24,315 nucleotides of DNA, taken from contig JAQUUS010000001.1 in assembly GCA_028693775.1 (NCBI GenBank), positions 1 through 24,315 on the forward strand, in the 5' to 3' direction. The notes under the pieces are model-generated. The model did no database searches, was not told the DNA's origin, and was given only the letters and a program-made list of their open reading frames with translations. Positions 1 through 6,775 of the stretch are shown one piece after another. The translations under genes and the position numbers were made by a program. Every line of letters begins with the position of its first letter. Positions within the stretch are counted from its first letter, which is position 1. Source of the stretch: Alphaproteobacteria bacterium. GTDB lineage: Bacteria > Pseudomonadota > Alphaproteobacteria > UBA9219.

Positions 1-300
1 TCTCTTTCCTTGATCGACAACTTCATGGAAGAAGTCGGCGGCCGGGGCCTCGCGGCTATCAGCCGCGCTATCGGCATCGAAAAGGCGGGCTTCGTTTCCT
101 TGTTCCTGCTCTCACGCGGCGGTCGCCCCGGAGAACAGATCGTTCATCCTCGCGAGCTTTCCTATGCGCTGGCCACCTTTGACCGTATGACTCCGGACAC
201 CGCAAAGGAACTGCTTCATAGCTGGAGCGTCGATCCTTCCTACTTTGTGAGCCATCAGGAAGACGCCTCCGCCGAAGATCCGTCCCGTAACCACGCCTGA
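1..300 (+). CDS. DUF2336-like protein, C-terminal fragment
   Basis: The reading frame is open from the first base of the window, so only the C-terminal 99 residues are visible and the real start lies outside. The fragment is helical and soluble-looking. It contains a GGRGLAAISRAIGIEKAGF segment, then a conserved-looking hydrophobic core and a charged tail ending in a TGA stop. This resembles the C-terminal part of DUF2336, a family common in Alphaproteobacteria and of unknown biochemical function. The assignment is by general likeness and not by a diagnostic motif. A terminator-like hairpin follows the stop at once, so the gene is probably transcribed separately from dapA. A different helical protein remains possible. 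Confidence 0.55.
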   Translation, partial: SLSLIDNFMEEVGGRGLAAISRAIGIEKAGFVSLFLLSRGGRPGEQIVHPRELSYALATFDRMTPDTAKELLHSWSVDPSYFVSHQEDASAEDPSRNHA

Positions 301-341
301 GCCGGAAACGGTCCTTTTTTACCTTCCGGCAAGGCTTTTTT
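301..341 (+). terminator. Probable intrinsic terminator after the DUF2336-like gene
   Basis: A 7-bp inverted repeat (GCCGGAA at 301-307, TTCCGGC at 324-330) with a 16-base loop begins directly after the stop codon. It is followed by AAGGC and a run of T from 336. The loop is long and five bases separate stem from T-run, so it is weaker than the two terminators downstream. Confidence 0.5.
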
Positions 342-446
342 TCGCTCGCGCACGCTTTTGCGCCAGTTGACCGGGGCCCCTTTTGCATGGAATCATCCCC
401 CTTACGCGCACTCGGCTTTTTTTCATAATCGACCACGGAGAACCGC

Positions 447-1334
447 ATGACCACGAAGATCGAAGGAACCTGGCCCGCCCTCATAACCCCCTTTAAAGAC
501 GGAGCTGTGGACGAAGCCAAAATCCGCGACCTCACCAAGTGGCAAATCAAAAACGGAGTCAGCGGCATTATCGCTTGCGGGACCACTGGCGAAGCTCCGA
601 CGCTCGATACCGAAGAACATTCCTGCGTCGTCAGGACCATTGTCGAGGCCGCAGACGGCAAGGTTCCCGTTTTTGCAGGCGTCGGCACAAACAACACCAA
701 GCATGTGATCGAAAATGCCAAGCGCGTCGAAAAACTCGGCGTCGAAGGCCTCCTCGTCGTCAATCCCTACTATAACAAACCCACACAGAGCGGCCTTTAT
801 GCGCATTTCCGCGCCGTCTCGGAAGCAACGCCTCTGGATATCATTGTTTATAACATTCAGGGCCGTACGGCTGTAAACGTCGAGACTCCCACGCTCGTCA
901 GGCTCGCCAACGATTGCAAAAATATCGTGGGCGTCAAGGAAGCTTCGGGCTCGCTCGATCAGATGTCCCAAGTCGCCCGCTCCTGCCCCAAGGGCTTTGC
1001 CATGATGTCCGGCGACGACGCCCTGACCCTCCCTTGCATGGCCGTGGGCGGCAAGGGCGTTATTGCCACAACGGCTAACATCGTTCCGAAAGAAATGAGC
1101 GATATGACTTCCGCCGCTTTGGCCGGGAACTGGGACAAGGCACGCGAGCTTCATTTCAGGCTCTATCCCCTCTTCAAGGCTCTCTTTATCGAATCGAACC
1201 CTCAGCCTTTGAAGGAGGCCATGGCCATGATGAAGCTTATCGACGCCCCGGAACTCCGTTTGCCGATGGTTCGCATGGAAGAGGCCAACAGGTTGCGTCT
1301 GGCCGCCGTTATGAAGGAATATGGGCTGATTTGA
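447..1334 (+). CDS. dapA: 4-hydroxy-tetrahydrodipicolinate synthase
   Basis: DapA condenses pyruvate with aspartate semialdehyde, the first committed step of the diaminopimelate and lysine pathway, in the cytoplasm. The 295-residue product is the usual family length and forms a complete TIM-barrel. The GTTGE pyruvate-binding motif is at residues 45-49. NPYYNKP at 106-112 carries the tyrosine of the relay. Y135 and R140 lie in YNIQGR, and K164 in VGVKEASG is the expected Schiff-base lysine. ATG at 447 is preceded by GGAG about 7 bases upstream. A strong terminator follows, so the gene appears monocistronic. The second strand of the barrel and the whole C-terminal helical region are intact. A close relative such as N-acetylneuraminate lyase is less likely because the DapA-type threonine pair and arginine are present. 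Confidence 0.95.
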   Translation: MTTKIEGTWPALITPFKDGAVDEAKIRDLTKWQIKNGVSGIIACGTTGEAPTLDTEEHSCVVRTIVEAADGKVPVFAGVGTNNTKHVIENAKRVEKLGVEGLLVVNPYYNKPTQSGLYAHFRAVSEATPLDIIVYNIQGRTAVNVETPTLVRLANDCKNIVGVKEASGSLDQMSQVARSCPKGFAMMSGDDALTLPCMAVGGKGVIATTANIVPKEMSDMTSAALAGNWDKARELHFRLYPLFKALFIESNPQPLKEAMAMMKLIDAPELRLPMVRMEEANRLRLAAVMKEYGLI

Positions 1335-1350
1335 GCCATCATGACAGAAA

Positions 1351-1387
1351 AAGCCCTTCCGGACTCTTGTCGGGAAGGGCTTTTTTT
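1351..1387 (+). terminator. Intrinsic terminator of dapA
   Basis: AAGCCCTTCC (1351-1360) pairs with GGAAGGGCTT (1373-1382), and seven T residues at 1381-1387 overlap the stem end. It lies 16 bases after the dapA stop. The stem is nearly the same as that of the terminator at 1989-2026. Confidence 0.9.
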
Positions 1388-1541
1388 AACCCTGACGCCT
1401 TCACTGCTACAAAAACAGGCCGCCTGGAAATGGAAAACAGGTATAAGAACCTTGCCCTTGCGGCTTGCATTTTTTAACGTCAGCATGCTTATGGAGCATG
1501 AACGAGTCGCCTTTTTTCCATGCATAAACCGGAGAATATTG

Positions 1542-1973
1542 ATGTCAGCTTTTATTATAAAAATTAATGCCGCCACGATAGACGAAAACAAGGGATGTGC
1601 CCTTTCCCATTCGGAAAACGCGCTTTATCTGACGAATGAATCTTTTGAAGTTTCGCAAATCGAGATTACTCGCGATCCTTTTACCGATGAAAACAGCTCC
1701 AGAATCTTCAGGCCAGGGCTTCTGATCACCCGAGGAAAAACGTCATACTTCGCCTTGGATATTACGGCCAGGCAATTTGACCGGGACATCACTGATTACC
1801 TTCGCGTAAACAACCATTTTGTGCGCATGGACGTAACACAAGACTATAATCGCAAGCCTTCGGAAGGCGATGGCCCCCTCGCTCAGGAAAGCGAAAGGGT
1901 TTATGCAGGCCGCAGCGTTTCCGGAAAGGAATTAAAAGCCGCTTATCGCTTTGTGATGCACAATACGCTTTAA
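1542..1973 (+). CDS. Unrecognised 143-residue protein
   Basis: I do not recognise this protein. ATG at 1542 is preferred over an in-frame ATG at 1341 because it has a GGAG motif seven bases upstream, while the longer frame would begin inside the dapA terminator and read through it. The 143-residue product is soluble-looking, with no signal peptide or membrane segment. It is mixed alpha/beta in character, with many charged residues and few low-complexity stretches (MSAFIIKINAATIDENKG at the start). It stands alone between two strong terminators with nearly identical stems. Codon use is somewhat more AT-rich than in dapA, which would fit a lineage-specific or acquired gene. No catalytic motif is visible. 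Confidence 0.7.
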   Translation: MSAFIIKINAATIDENKGCALSHSENALYLTNESFEVSQIEITRDPFTDENSSRIFRPGLLITRGKTSYFALDITARQFDRDITDYLRVNNHFVRMDVTQDYNRKPSEGDGPLAQESERVYAGRSVSGKELKAAYRFVMHNTL

Positions 1974-1988
1974 TTTATGGGACAAAAC

Positions 1989-2026
1989 AAAACGCCCTTC
2001 CGGACAAATCCGGAAGGGCGTTTTTT
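1989..2026. terminator. Bidirectional intrinsic terminator between convergent genes
   Basis: A perfect 16-bp inverted repeat (1989-2004 with 2009-2024) encloses the four-base loop CAAA. T residues continue to 2026 on the plus strand. The A-rich sequence on the other side supplies T residues for the minus strand, so it can end both the 143-residue gene and the leftward IS630-type gene. Confidence 0.93.
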
Positions 2027-2071
2027 CTTGGCTTTACCTTACTTTGCTCTCACTACCCGCACCAACCCACT

Positions 2072-2488
2072 CTATGCCGCCGAAGAAGCCACCAGCGCCA
2101 CAGCATCGGTTTCGCGACGCTGGGACAGCGTATAACGGGCTCCCTCCTCAACTTCCTTCATCAGGCGGGCCTTTCGGCGGCCCTTTTCCATCTGATGAAG
2201 CGCATACCAGATCGAATTTACGCTCACATTGAATACCGCCGCACGCTGCTTCAGAAGCGCGTTGGGATACGCCTCCACATGGGCGCGCAAAGCGACCCAG
2301 TCCATCTTGTGCTTGGAACGAACCTGCCCACGGGGACCGGGCTTGTGGTAGGTCATTGGATCGTCGGCTTTGAGCCAGTTCGAAACGCTCTGGACACTCA
2401 CACCGAAACGGCGAGCAGCTTCGGCTTTACTCCCCCCGCTTTGGACAAAAGCAAGTACTCTTTTTCTCAAATCTATGCTGCACCGCAT
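2072..2488 (-). CDS. Orphan IS630-type helix-turn-helix protein (transposase N-terminal half)
   Basis: The 138-residue product matches the DNA-binding half of IS630-family transposases. A first helix-turn-helix lies at about residues 3-42 (CSIDLRKRVLAF, then SKAEAARRFGVSVQSVSNWL). A second, winged-helix-like segment follows at about 75-97 (LKQRAAVFNVSVNSIWYALH). The DDE catalytic domain that normally follows is absent: a stop codon and then a bidirectional terminator come next, with no second reading frame behind. ATG at 2488 is chosen over one at 2500 because GGAGG sits five bases upstream of it. The gene may be a truncated insertion sequence or a domesticated DNA-binding protein. Its intact frame, good ribosome binding site and dedicated terminator favour expression. 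Paired repeats overlap its start. Confidence 0.75.
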   Translation of the reverse strand: MRCSIDLRKRVLAFVQSGGSKAEAARRFGVSVQSVSNWLKADDPMTYHKPGPRGQVRSKHKMDWVALRAHVEAYPNALLKQRAAVFNVSVNSIWYALHQMEKGRRKARLMKEVEEGARYTLSQRRETDAVALVASSAA

Positions 2489-2526
2489 AACGTCCTCCAC
2501 ATTAATGAATGTTGCACCGCGTTATG
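2476..2526. repeat. Paired 17-bp repeats spanning the start of the IS630-type gene
   Basis: TGCTGCACCGCATAACG (2476-2492) and TGTTGCACCGCGTTATG (2510-2526) agree at 13 of 17 positions, share the core TTGCACCGC/CTGCACCGC, and lie 34 bp apart. The end blocks CATAACG (2486-2492) and CGTTATG (2520-2526) are also inverted copies of each other. The first copy covers the start codon. A 10-bp perfect palindrome, TATGATCATA, follows at 2533-2542. The spacing of about three helical turns would suit a dimeric repressor, or these may be remnants of mobile-element ends. Confidence 0.5.
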
Positions 2527-2821
2527 TAATGCTATGATCATACACTAAGACACAAAGCGTGGAAATACCTGTTGTTTAGTGGTTACTTGTTACCCTTTTT
2601 GGATAAGTTTTACGATCCGGAACAAATTAAAGGTACTTACAATCGTTATTCTCGGTATGTGAAATTAATTTTTAAAAATAGTTTCACGCAATTTCATTAA
2701 CTTTTGCCGGAGAAATTTTGGCGAAAAAATGGCGATCTATTTTCAAGTTTTTTTTAGAATAATCTCTTGGAAGAGCGTTTTTTGGTCCCTCTTTCCCCTG
2801 CCGATTCGGGATGTCGCCACA
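2527..2821. other. AT-rich intergenic island without genes
   Basis: I see no credible gene in these 295 bases. Composition drops sharply: 14 of 60 bases are G or C in 2641-2700. Within it lies a hyphenated dyad, GTGAAA (2659-2664) and TTTCAC (2682-2687), centred on TTTTTAAAAA (2669-2678). The island lies upstream of the leftward IS630-type gene and behind the terminator of the ribosomal operon. It could hold a promoter for the former or be imported sequence. Confidence 0.5.
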
Positions 2822-2822
2822 T

Positions 2823-2851
2823 AAAAAAACGCCCCGCACGATGGCGGGGCG
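2823..2851 (-). terminator. Intrinsic terminator of the S10-spc ribosomal protein operon
   Basis: On the minus strand GCGGGGCG (plus 2830-2837 complement) pairs across the six-base loop ACGATG with its partner at 2844-2851, followed by seven T residues (A at 2823-2829 on the plus strand). It starts about 20 bases after the rplO stop. It marks a hard end of the operon before any secY. Confidence 0.93.
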
Positions 2852-2872
2852 CTTTTGCTATGTCTCGTTCGA

Positions 2873-3352
2873 TCAGGCCGCTTTTTCTTCGGTCTTGACC
2901 GTCAACGTCACTTTGCCGCCGGCTTTTTCAATCGCGGCAATGGCGGACTTCGAGGCTCCGGCGACCGTGAGGTCGAGCTTCGCCTTGAGTTCGCCCTTGC
3001 CAATGATGCGGACGCCATCACGGGCCTTGGATGCAATGCCTGCTTCCATCAGACTTTCGGACGTAATCGGCTTCTTGGCGTCAATGCGGCCTGCGTCAAT
3101 CGCCTGCTGCAACCGGCCCAGATTCACGGCCGAATAGTCCTTGGCAAAAATGTTTTTGAAACCGCGCTTCGGCAGACGGCGGCTCAGCGGCATCTGGCCG
3201 CCTTCGAACCCGCCGATGGATACACCCGTACGGGCCTTCTGGCCCTTGACGCCGCGTCCGCAGGTTTTGCCCTTTCCGGAGCCGATGCCACGGCCAACGG
3301 TGATGGGCTTCTTGCGCGCGCCGGGATTGTCACGGAGATCGTTGAGCTTCAT
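2873..3352 (-). CDS. rplO: 50S ribosomal protein L15
   Basis: L15 is a late-assembly protein of the large subunit. The N-terminal half is the usual glycine/arginine-rich extension that threads through 23S rRNA (MKLNDLRDNPGARKKP, then GRGIGSGKGKTCGRG and SIGGFEGGQMPLSRRLPKRG). The C-terminal half is the globular L15/L18e-type domain. The start at 3352 gives 159 residues and the canonical MKLNDL beginning. A longer frame from 3379 would overlap the end of rpmD. The ribosome binding site (GAAGG) lies in the last codons of rpmD, four bases from its stop to this start. This is the last gene of the operon; secY, its usual neighbour, is missing and a terminator follows. Confidence 0.96.
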   Translation of the reverse strand: MKLNDLRDNPGARKKPITVGRGIGSGKGKTCGRGVKGQKARTGVSIGGFEGGQMPLSRRLPKRGFKNIFAKDYSAVNLGRLQQAIDAGRIDAKKPITSESLMEAGIASKARDGVRIIGKGELKAKLDLTVAGASKSAIAAIEKAGGKVTLTVKTEEKAA

Positions 3353-3356
3353 GTTC

Positions 3357-3575
3357 TTAACCCTTCTTCTCTTCCACACGCACCAGATGGCGCACGCGGG
3401 TAATCATGCCGCGAATGGCCGGTGTATCCAGCAATTCGCGCGTTGCGTTCGTACGGCCAAGACCGAGACCGACGAGCGTTTCTTTCATTTTCGGGCCATT
3501 GCCGCTCGTGCCGCCAACCTGCGTCACGACGATCGTTTTGCCCGACTTTTTCGCTTCCGCTTTCTTCGTAGCCAT
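3357..3575 (-). CDS. rpmD: 50S ribosomal protein L30
   Basis: This small large-subunit protein is absent from some bacterial lineages but present here. The L30 core runs from KTIVVTQVGGTSGNG through KETLVGLGLGRTNATREL to the IRGMITRVRHLVRVEE end. ATG at 3575 (72 residues, MATKKAEAKK) is preferred over one at 3587, because GAGGG lies five bases before it and the upstream ATG abuts the rpsE stop. The basic N-terminal extension of about 15 residues is slightly longer than in E. coli, whose L30 has about 59 residues. It lies 12 bases after rpsE. Confidence 0.93.
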   Translation of the reverse strand: MATKKAEAKKSGKTIVVTQVGGTSGNGPKMKETLVGLGLGRTNATRELLDTPAIRGMITRVRHLVRVEEKKG

Positions 3576-3587
3576 AACGTCCCTCAT

Positions 3588-4154
3588 TTATTCCTTGGCA
3601 GCGGCGTCTTCAGCCTGCTTCTTGCCAAGAATTTCATTGACTTTCTTGCCGCGACGGACAGCCACCGAACGCGGGCTGGAAACCTGATGCAAGGCATCGA
3701 ACGTCGCCTTGATCATGTTGTGCGGATTGCTCGAGCCGACAGACTTGGCAACCACATCCTGAATTCCAAGCGCTTCGAACAAGGCGCGCATCGGTCCGCC
3801 AGCGATGATGCCAGTACCGGCCGGAGCCGCACGAAGGACAACCTTCCCTGCCCCGAAACGGCCGCGCACGTCGTGATGTAACGTACGGCCTTCGCGAAGA
3901 GGAATGCGCTTCATCGCACGCTTTGCGGCGTTCGTGGCCTTTGTGATCGCTTCGGGAACTTCGCGAGCTTTGCCCGTTCCGTATCCGACACGGCCTTTAC
4001 CGTCGCCGATAATGACCATCGCAGCCATCTTGAAGCTTTTACCGCCCTTGACGACCTTGGTCACGCGATTGATGCCGACGAGCTTTTCGATGAGCTCACT
4101 GCCTTCGCGTTCGTCTTTATCTTCGCTCTTCTTCGATTTTTCGGGTTTCGCCAT
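3588..4154 (-). CDS. rpsE: 30S ribosomal protein S5
   Basis: S5 helps decode accurately and binds near the mRNA entry region of the small subunit. The 188-residue product has a charged lysine/glutamate-rich N-terminal extension of about 20 residues. The double-stranded RNA-binding-like domain follows (ELIEKLVGINRVTKVVKGGK, VIIGDGKGRVGYGTGKA). The C-terminal domain contains APAGTGIIAGGPMRALFE and VGSSNPHNMIKATFDAL. GAGGA precedes ATG at 4154. The loop residues where spectinomycin resistance mutations usually arise (the KVVKGGK region) look normal. It sits 21 bases after rplR. Confidence 0.96.
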   Translation of the reverse strand: MAKPEKSKKSEDKDEREGSELIEKLVGINRVTKVVKGGKSFKMAAMVIIGDGKGRVGYGTGKAREVPEAITKATNAAKRAMKRIPLREGRTLHHDVRGRFGAGKVVLRAAPAGTGIIAGGPMRALFEALGIQDVVAKSVGSSNPHNMIKATFDALHQVSSPRSVAVRRGKKVNEILGKKQAEDAAAKE

Positions 4155-4175
4155 AGTTTCCTCTGTTGAACCTTA

Positions 4176-4538
4176 TTAGAAGGAAAGGCCCGCTTCGCGC
4201 GCGGCCTCCGCTAATTCCTTGATGCGACCGTGATAGATATAGCCTCCGCGGTCGAAGACCACTTCCTTGATGCCAGCCTTGATCGCACGCTCGGCGACCA
4301 GCTGACCGACGGCCTTGGCCGCCGCTTTGTCGGCGCCCGTCTTCAGCTTCTTGCGCAGGGCTTCTTCGAGCGACGATGCCGAGACAATCGTCTTCCCGGC
4401 CTTGTCGTCGATAACCTGTACGGAGATGTTCCGCTCCGAGCGATAGACCGACAGGCGCGGACGTCCGTGCGCGTTCTTCGCAATGTTGTAGCGGTTGCGC
4501 TGGGCGCGGCGTTCGTGCAGTTCTTTTGGACTTAACAT
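4176..4538 (-). CDS. rplR: 50S ribosomal protein L18
   Basis: L18 binds 5S rRNA together with L5 and links it to the central protuberance. The 120-residue product shows the basic N-terminus (ELHERRAQRNRYNI), RPRLSVYRSERNISVQVIDD and the C-terminal FDRGGYIYHGRIKELAEAARE, all typical of the family and of normal length. AGAGG lies six bases upstream of the start. Spacing to rplF upstream is 38 bases and to rpsE downstream 21, consistent with cotranscription. Confidence 0.96.
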   Translation of the reverse strand: MLSPKELHERRAQRNRYNIAKNAHGRPRLSVYRSERNISVQVIDDKAGKTIVSASSLEEALRKKLKTGADKAAAKAVGQLVAERAIKAGIKEVVFDRGGYIYHGRIKELAEAAREAGLSF

Positions 4539-4576
4539 GTGAGCCTCTGTTTCCTCTGACCGGTTTCCCGATAGCC

Positions 4577-5110
4577 TTATTTCTTCTTACCTTCTTTGCG
4601 GCGGATCTTTTCGCCCTGATACTTGATGCCTTTGCCCTTGTAGGGTTCGGGCTTCTTCATTCCGCGAATCTCGGCGGCAACCTGACCGACTTTTTGACGG
4701 TCAAAGCCCGTGATCGACAGCTGCGTGGGCTTTTCGGCCTTGATCGTGATCCCCGCCGGAGGCGTGAAATGCACGTCGTGGCTGAAGCCGATCTGGAGCA
4801 CCAAATTCTTGCCCTGCATCGCCGCCTTGAAGCCGACGCCTTCGATCTCAAGAACCTTCTTGAAGCCCTCGGAAACGCCTTGAACCATGTTCTTGATGTT
4901 GTTGCGGGTCGTTCCCCACAAAACGCGCGCTCTGGGCGTGTCGTGCTTCATGGAAACGGCGACCTTTCCGCCATCGACCTTTACGTCGATCTCGGAGGGG
5001 ATGACAAGATCCAGCGTGCCGAGCTTGCCCTTGACGGCAACGGTGCGGTTCTTGATTTCCACCGTAACGCCTTGCGGCAGAGCTACGGGATATTTGCCAA
5101 CGCGTGACAT
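4577..5110 (-). CDS. rplF: 50S ribosomal protein L6
   Basis: L6 lies near the base of the L7/L12 stalk and the sarcin-ricin loop. The 177-residue product has the two tandem L6 domains: MSRVGKYPVALPQGV to about residue 80, then GVGFKAAMQGKNLVLQIGFSH onward. The C-terminal signature region PEPYKGKGIKYQGEKIRRKEGKKK is family-typical (shown in part: KGKGIKYQGEKIRRKEGKK). GAGG precedes the ATG by seven bases. The length and order are normal. Confidence 0.96.
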   Translation of the reverse strand: MSRVGKYPVALPQGVTVEIKNRTVAVKGKLGTLDLVIPSEIDVKVDGGKVAVSMKHDTPRARVLWGTTRNNIKNMVQGVSEGFKKVLEIEGVGFKAAMQGKNLVLQIGFSHDVHFTPPAGITIKAEKPTQLSITGFDRQKVGQVAAEIRGMKKPEPYKGKGIKYQGEKIRRKEGKKK

Positions 5111-5151
5111 TTGATTACCTCAAAACTTTAAGTGTCTCAATCAATCTCGTC

Positions 5152-5553
5152 TTAGAACACCCTGCACAAGACTTCGCCGCCGACATGCTGCGCGCGCGCT
5201 TCGTTATCCGAAAGCACACCGTGCGGCGTCGACAGAATGGAGATGCCCAACCCATTGAACACACGGCCCAAGTCCTTGATGCCAGCGTAAACGCGGCGTC
5301 CGGGAGTCGAAACCCGTTCGATCTTCTGGATGGCGGGCAGGCCTTCGTGATACTTCAGTTCGATTTCGAACTGCGCCTGCGCCGTTCCCTTCTTCACTTC
5401 CGTGTAGCCGCGAATGTAGCCTTCGCGCGCCAACGTTTCGAGCACATCCTTGCGGTGCTTGCTGGCGGGGCAGCTTACCACTGCCATATTCGCCATCTGA
5501 CCGTTGCGGATGCGTGTCAGCATATCTCCAAGCGTATCTGAAACTACGGACAT
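5152..5553 (-). CDS. rpsH: 30S ribosomal protein S8
   Basis: S8 binds the central domain of 16S rRNA and, in E. coli, its own spc mRNA as a repressor. The 133-residue product begins DTLGDMLTRIRNGQMA and ends with the C-terminal block STPHGVLSDNEARAQHVGGE, both diagnostic. The start at 5553 has an AGGGGG motif that directly follows the rpsN stop (TAAGGGGG), so translation is probably coupled. The spacing is 12 bases from rpsN. Whether S8 controls this operon, as in E. coli, cannot be told from the sequence. Confidence 0.96.
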   Translation of the reverse strand: MSVVSDTLGDMLTRIRNGQMANMAVVSCPASKHRKDVLETLAREGYIRGYTEVKKGTAQAQFEIELKYHEGLPAIQKIERVSTPGRRVYAGIKDLGRVFNGLGISILSTPHGVLSDNEARAQHVGGEVLCRVF

Positions 5554-5565
5554 GTACGTTCCCCC

Positions 5566-5871
5566 TTACCAGCTCGACTTGATCACGCCCGGAATCTGGC
5601 CGGCCGAGGCCAGCTCGCGGAACTTGATGCGGCTGAGCTTGAATTTGCGATAGTTGCCGCGAGGACGCCCTGTCAGTTCGCAGCGGTTGCGCTGGCGGAT
5701 TTTCGCGGCATTGCGCGGAAGCTTCGCCAGCTTCATTACGGCCTCAAAACGCTCTTCCATCGGCGTTTCCTTATCCTTGATCGCGGCCTTGAGTGCGGCG
5801 CGGCGCTTGGCGAATTGCTTCTCCAGGCGTTTGCGCTTGCCTTCCTTTTCGATCATGCATTTTTTAGCCAT
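5566..5871 (-). CDS. rpsN: 30S ribosomal protein S14, zinc-independent type
   Basis: S14 joins the head of the small subunit late in assembly. At 101 residues this is the long form, and the paired CxxC zinc ligands of the short form are absent. The only cysteines are isolated (in MAKKCMIEKEG and RNRCELTG). The C-terminal signature RNRCELTGRPRGNYRKFKL followed by SRIKFRELA is intact. AAGGAG overlaps the rplE stop (TAAGGAG), implying coupled translation. It lies between rplE and rpsH, as in the canonical spc order. Confidence 0.96.
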   Translation of the reverse strand: MAKKCMIEKEGKRKRLEKQFAKRRAALKAAIKDKETPMEERFEAVMKLAKLPRNAAKIRQRNRCELTGRPRGNYRKFKLSRIKFRELASAGQIPGVIKSSW

Positions 5872-5881
5872 CTACGTCTCC

Positions 5882-6448
5882 TTATCCCTGAAAGGGCATA
5901 TTGAAAGCACGAAGCAGTTCACGCGCTTCGTCGTCGGTTTTTGCGGTCGTGCAGATCACGATATCCATGCCGCGGATTTCGTCGATCTTGTCGAACTCGA
6001 TTTCCGGAAACACGATCTGTTCTTTCAGGCCCAGCGCATAGTTGCCGTTGCCGTCGAAGCTCTTGACCGACACGCCGCGGAAGTCGCGCACGCGGGGCAA
6101 GGCAATCGTGATCAGGCGATCCAGAAATTCGTACATCTTCTCGCGGCGCAACGTGACTTTACAGCCGATGCCGAGGCCGCCGCGCAGCTTGAACGACGCG
6201 ATCGCCTTGCGGGCTTTCGTCACGACGGGCCTCTGCCCGGCGATCAACGCAAGCTCTTCGGCCGCGTTCTTCGTTTTCTTGCTGTCGCCCGTAGCTTCGC
6301 CGACGCCCATGTTGATGACGATCTTGTCGAGCTTCGGTGCTTCCAGGCTGTTCGTGTAGCCGAACTTCTTGATCAGGTCCGCTTTGATCGTTTCCTGATA
6401 AAGCTTCTGCAAGCGCGGAACGTATTTGTCTTTTTTCGCTGCAACCAT
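5882..6448 (-). CDS. rplE: 50S ribosomal protein L5
   Basis: L5 binds 5S rRNA in the central protuberance and contacts P-site tRNA. The 188-residue product contains KIVINMGVGEATGDSK, ELALIAGQRPVVTKARKAIA, the DRLITIALPRVRDFRG segment and FPEIEFDKIDEIRGMDI. These are the successive L5 blocks at normal positions. The GAGGG motif follows the rplX stop at once (TAAGAGGG). The N-terminus carries a few extra residues (MVAAKKDKYVPRL) compared with E. coli L5 of 179 residues. Confidence 0.97.
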   Translation of the reverse strand: MVAAKKDKYVPRLQKLYQETIKADLIKKFGYTNSLEAPKLDKIVINMGVGEATGDSKKTKNAAEELALIAGQRPVVTKARKAIASFKLRGGLGIGCKVTLRREKMYEFLDRLITIALPRVRDFRGVSVKSFDGNGNYALGLKEQIVFPEIEFDKIDEIRGMDIVICTTAKTDDEARELLRAFNMPFQG

Positions 6449-6457
6449 TTTACCCTC

Positions 6458-6775
6458 TTAAACTTCTTCGCCGGAACGGCGGGCAATGCGGGTTTTGACG
6501 CCCTTGATGTCCTTGTAACCGGCGCGAGTCGCCTTCTTTGTCTTCGGATCGACCAGCGCGACATTCGACGCATGGATCGTGCTTTCCCTGCGAACGATCC
6601 CGCCTTGCGGATTCGCCTGCGAGGGCTTCGTGTGCCGCGCGATCATGTTGACGCCAGAGACCTTGACGCGGTTTTCCTTCGGCATCACGGCGATGATTTC
6701 GCCCGTCTTGCCTTTATCCTTGCCCGAAAGGACAACGACTTTGTCCTTGGTTTTGATTTTCAATTTCGTAGCCAT
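6458..6775 (-). CDS. rplX: 50S ribosomal protein L24
   Basis: L24 initiates large-subunit assembly. The 105-residue product has the KOW motif near the start (KDKVVVLSGKDKGKTGEI) and the typical VSGVNMIARHTKPSQANPQG block. The start at 6775 (MATKLKIKTKD) shares its A with the rplN stop in a TAATG junction, a one-base overlap. AGAGGAAG lies in the end of rplN. The frame stays open far upstream inside rplN, but that extension has no L24 character and is rejected. Confidence 0.96.
   Translation of the reverse strand: MATKLKIKTKDKVVVLSGKDKGKTGEIIAVMPKENRVKVSGVNMIARHTKPSQANPQGGIVRRESTIHASNVALVDPKTKKATRAGYKDIKGVKTRIARRSGEEV

Noticed and set aside
367..395. Promoter for dapA at TTGACC
   Set aside because: The -35 is good, but no acceptable -10 is found at 16-18 bases, so I do not list it.
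1341..1541. An upstream in-frame start for the 143-residue protein
   Set aside because: It begins inside the dapA terminator hairpin and lacks a ribosome binding site, while ATG 1542 has GGAG at good spacing.
301..2026. CCTTCCGG repeats as a DNA uptake sequence
   Set aside because: The motif occurs as inverted pairs only in the terminators here; the few other copies of CTTCCGG fall inside genes without pattern, and uptake repeats are expected more often in 24 kb.
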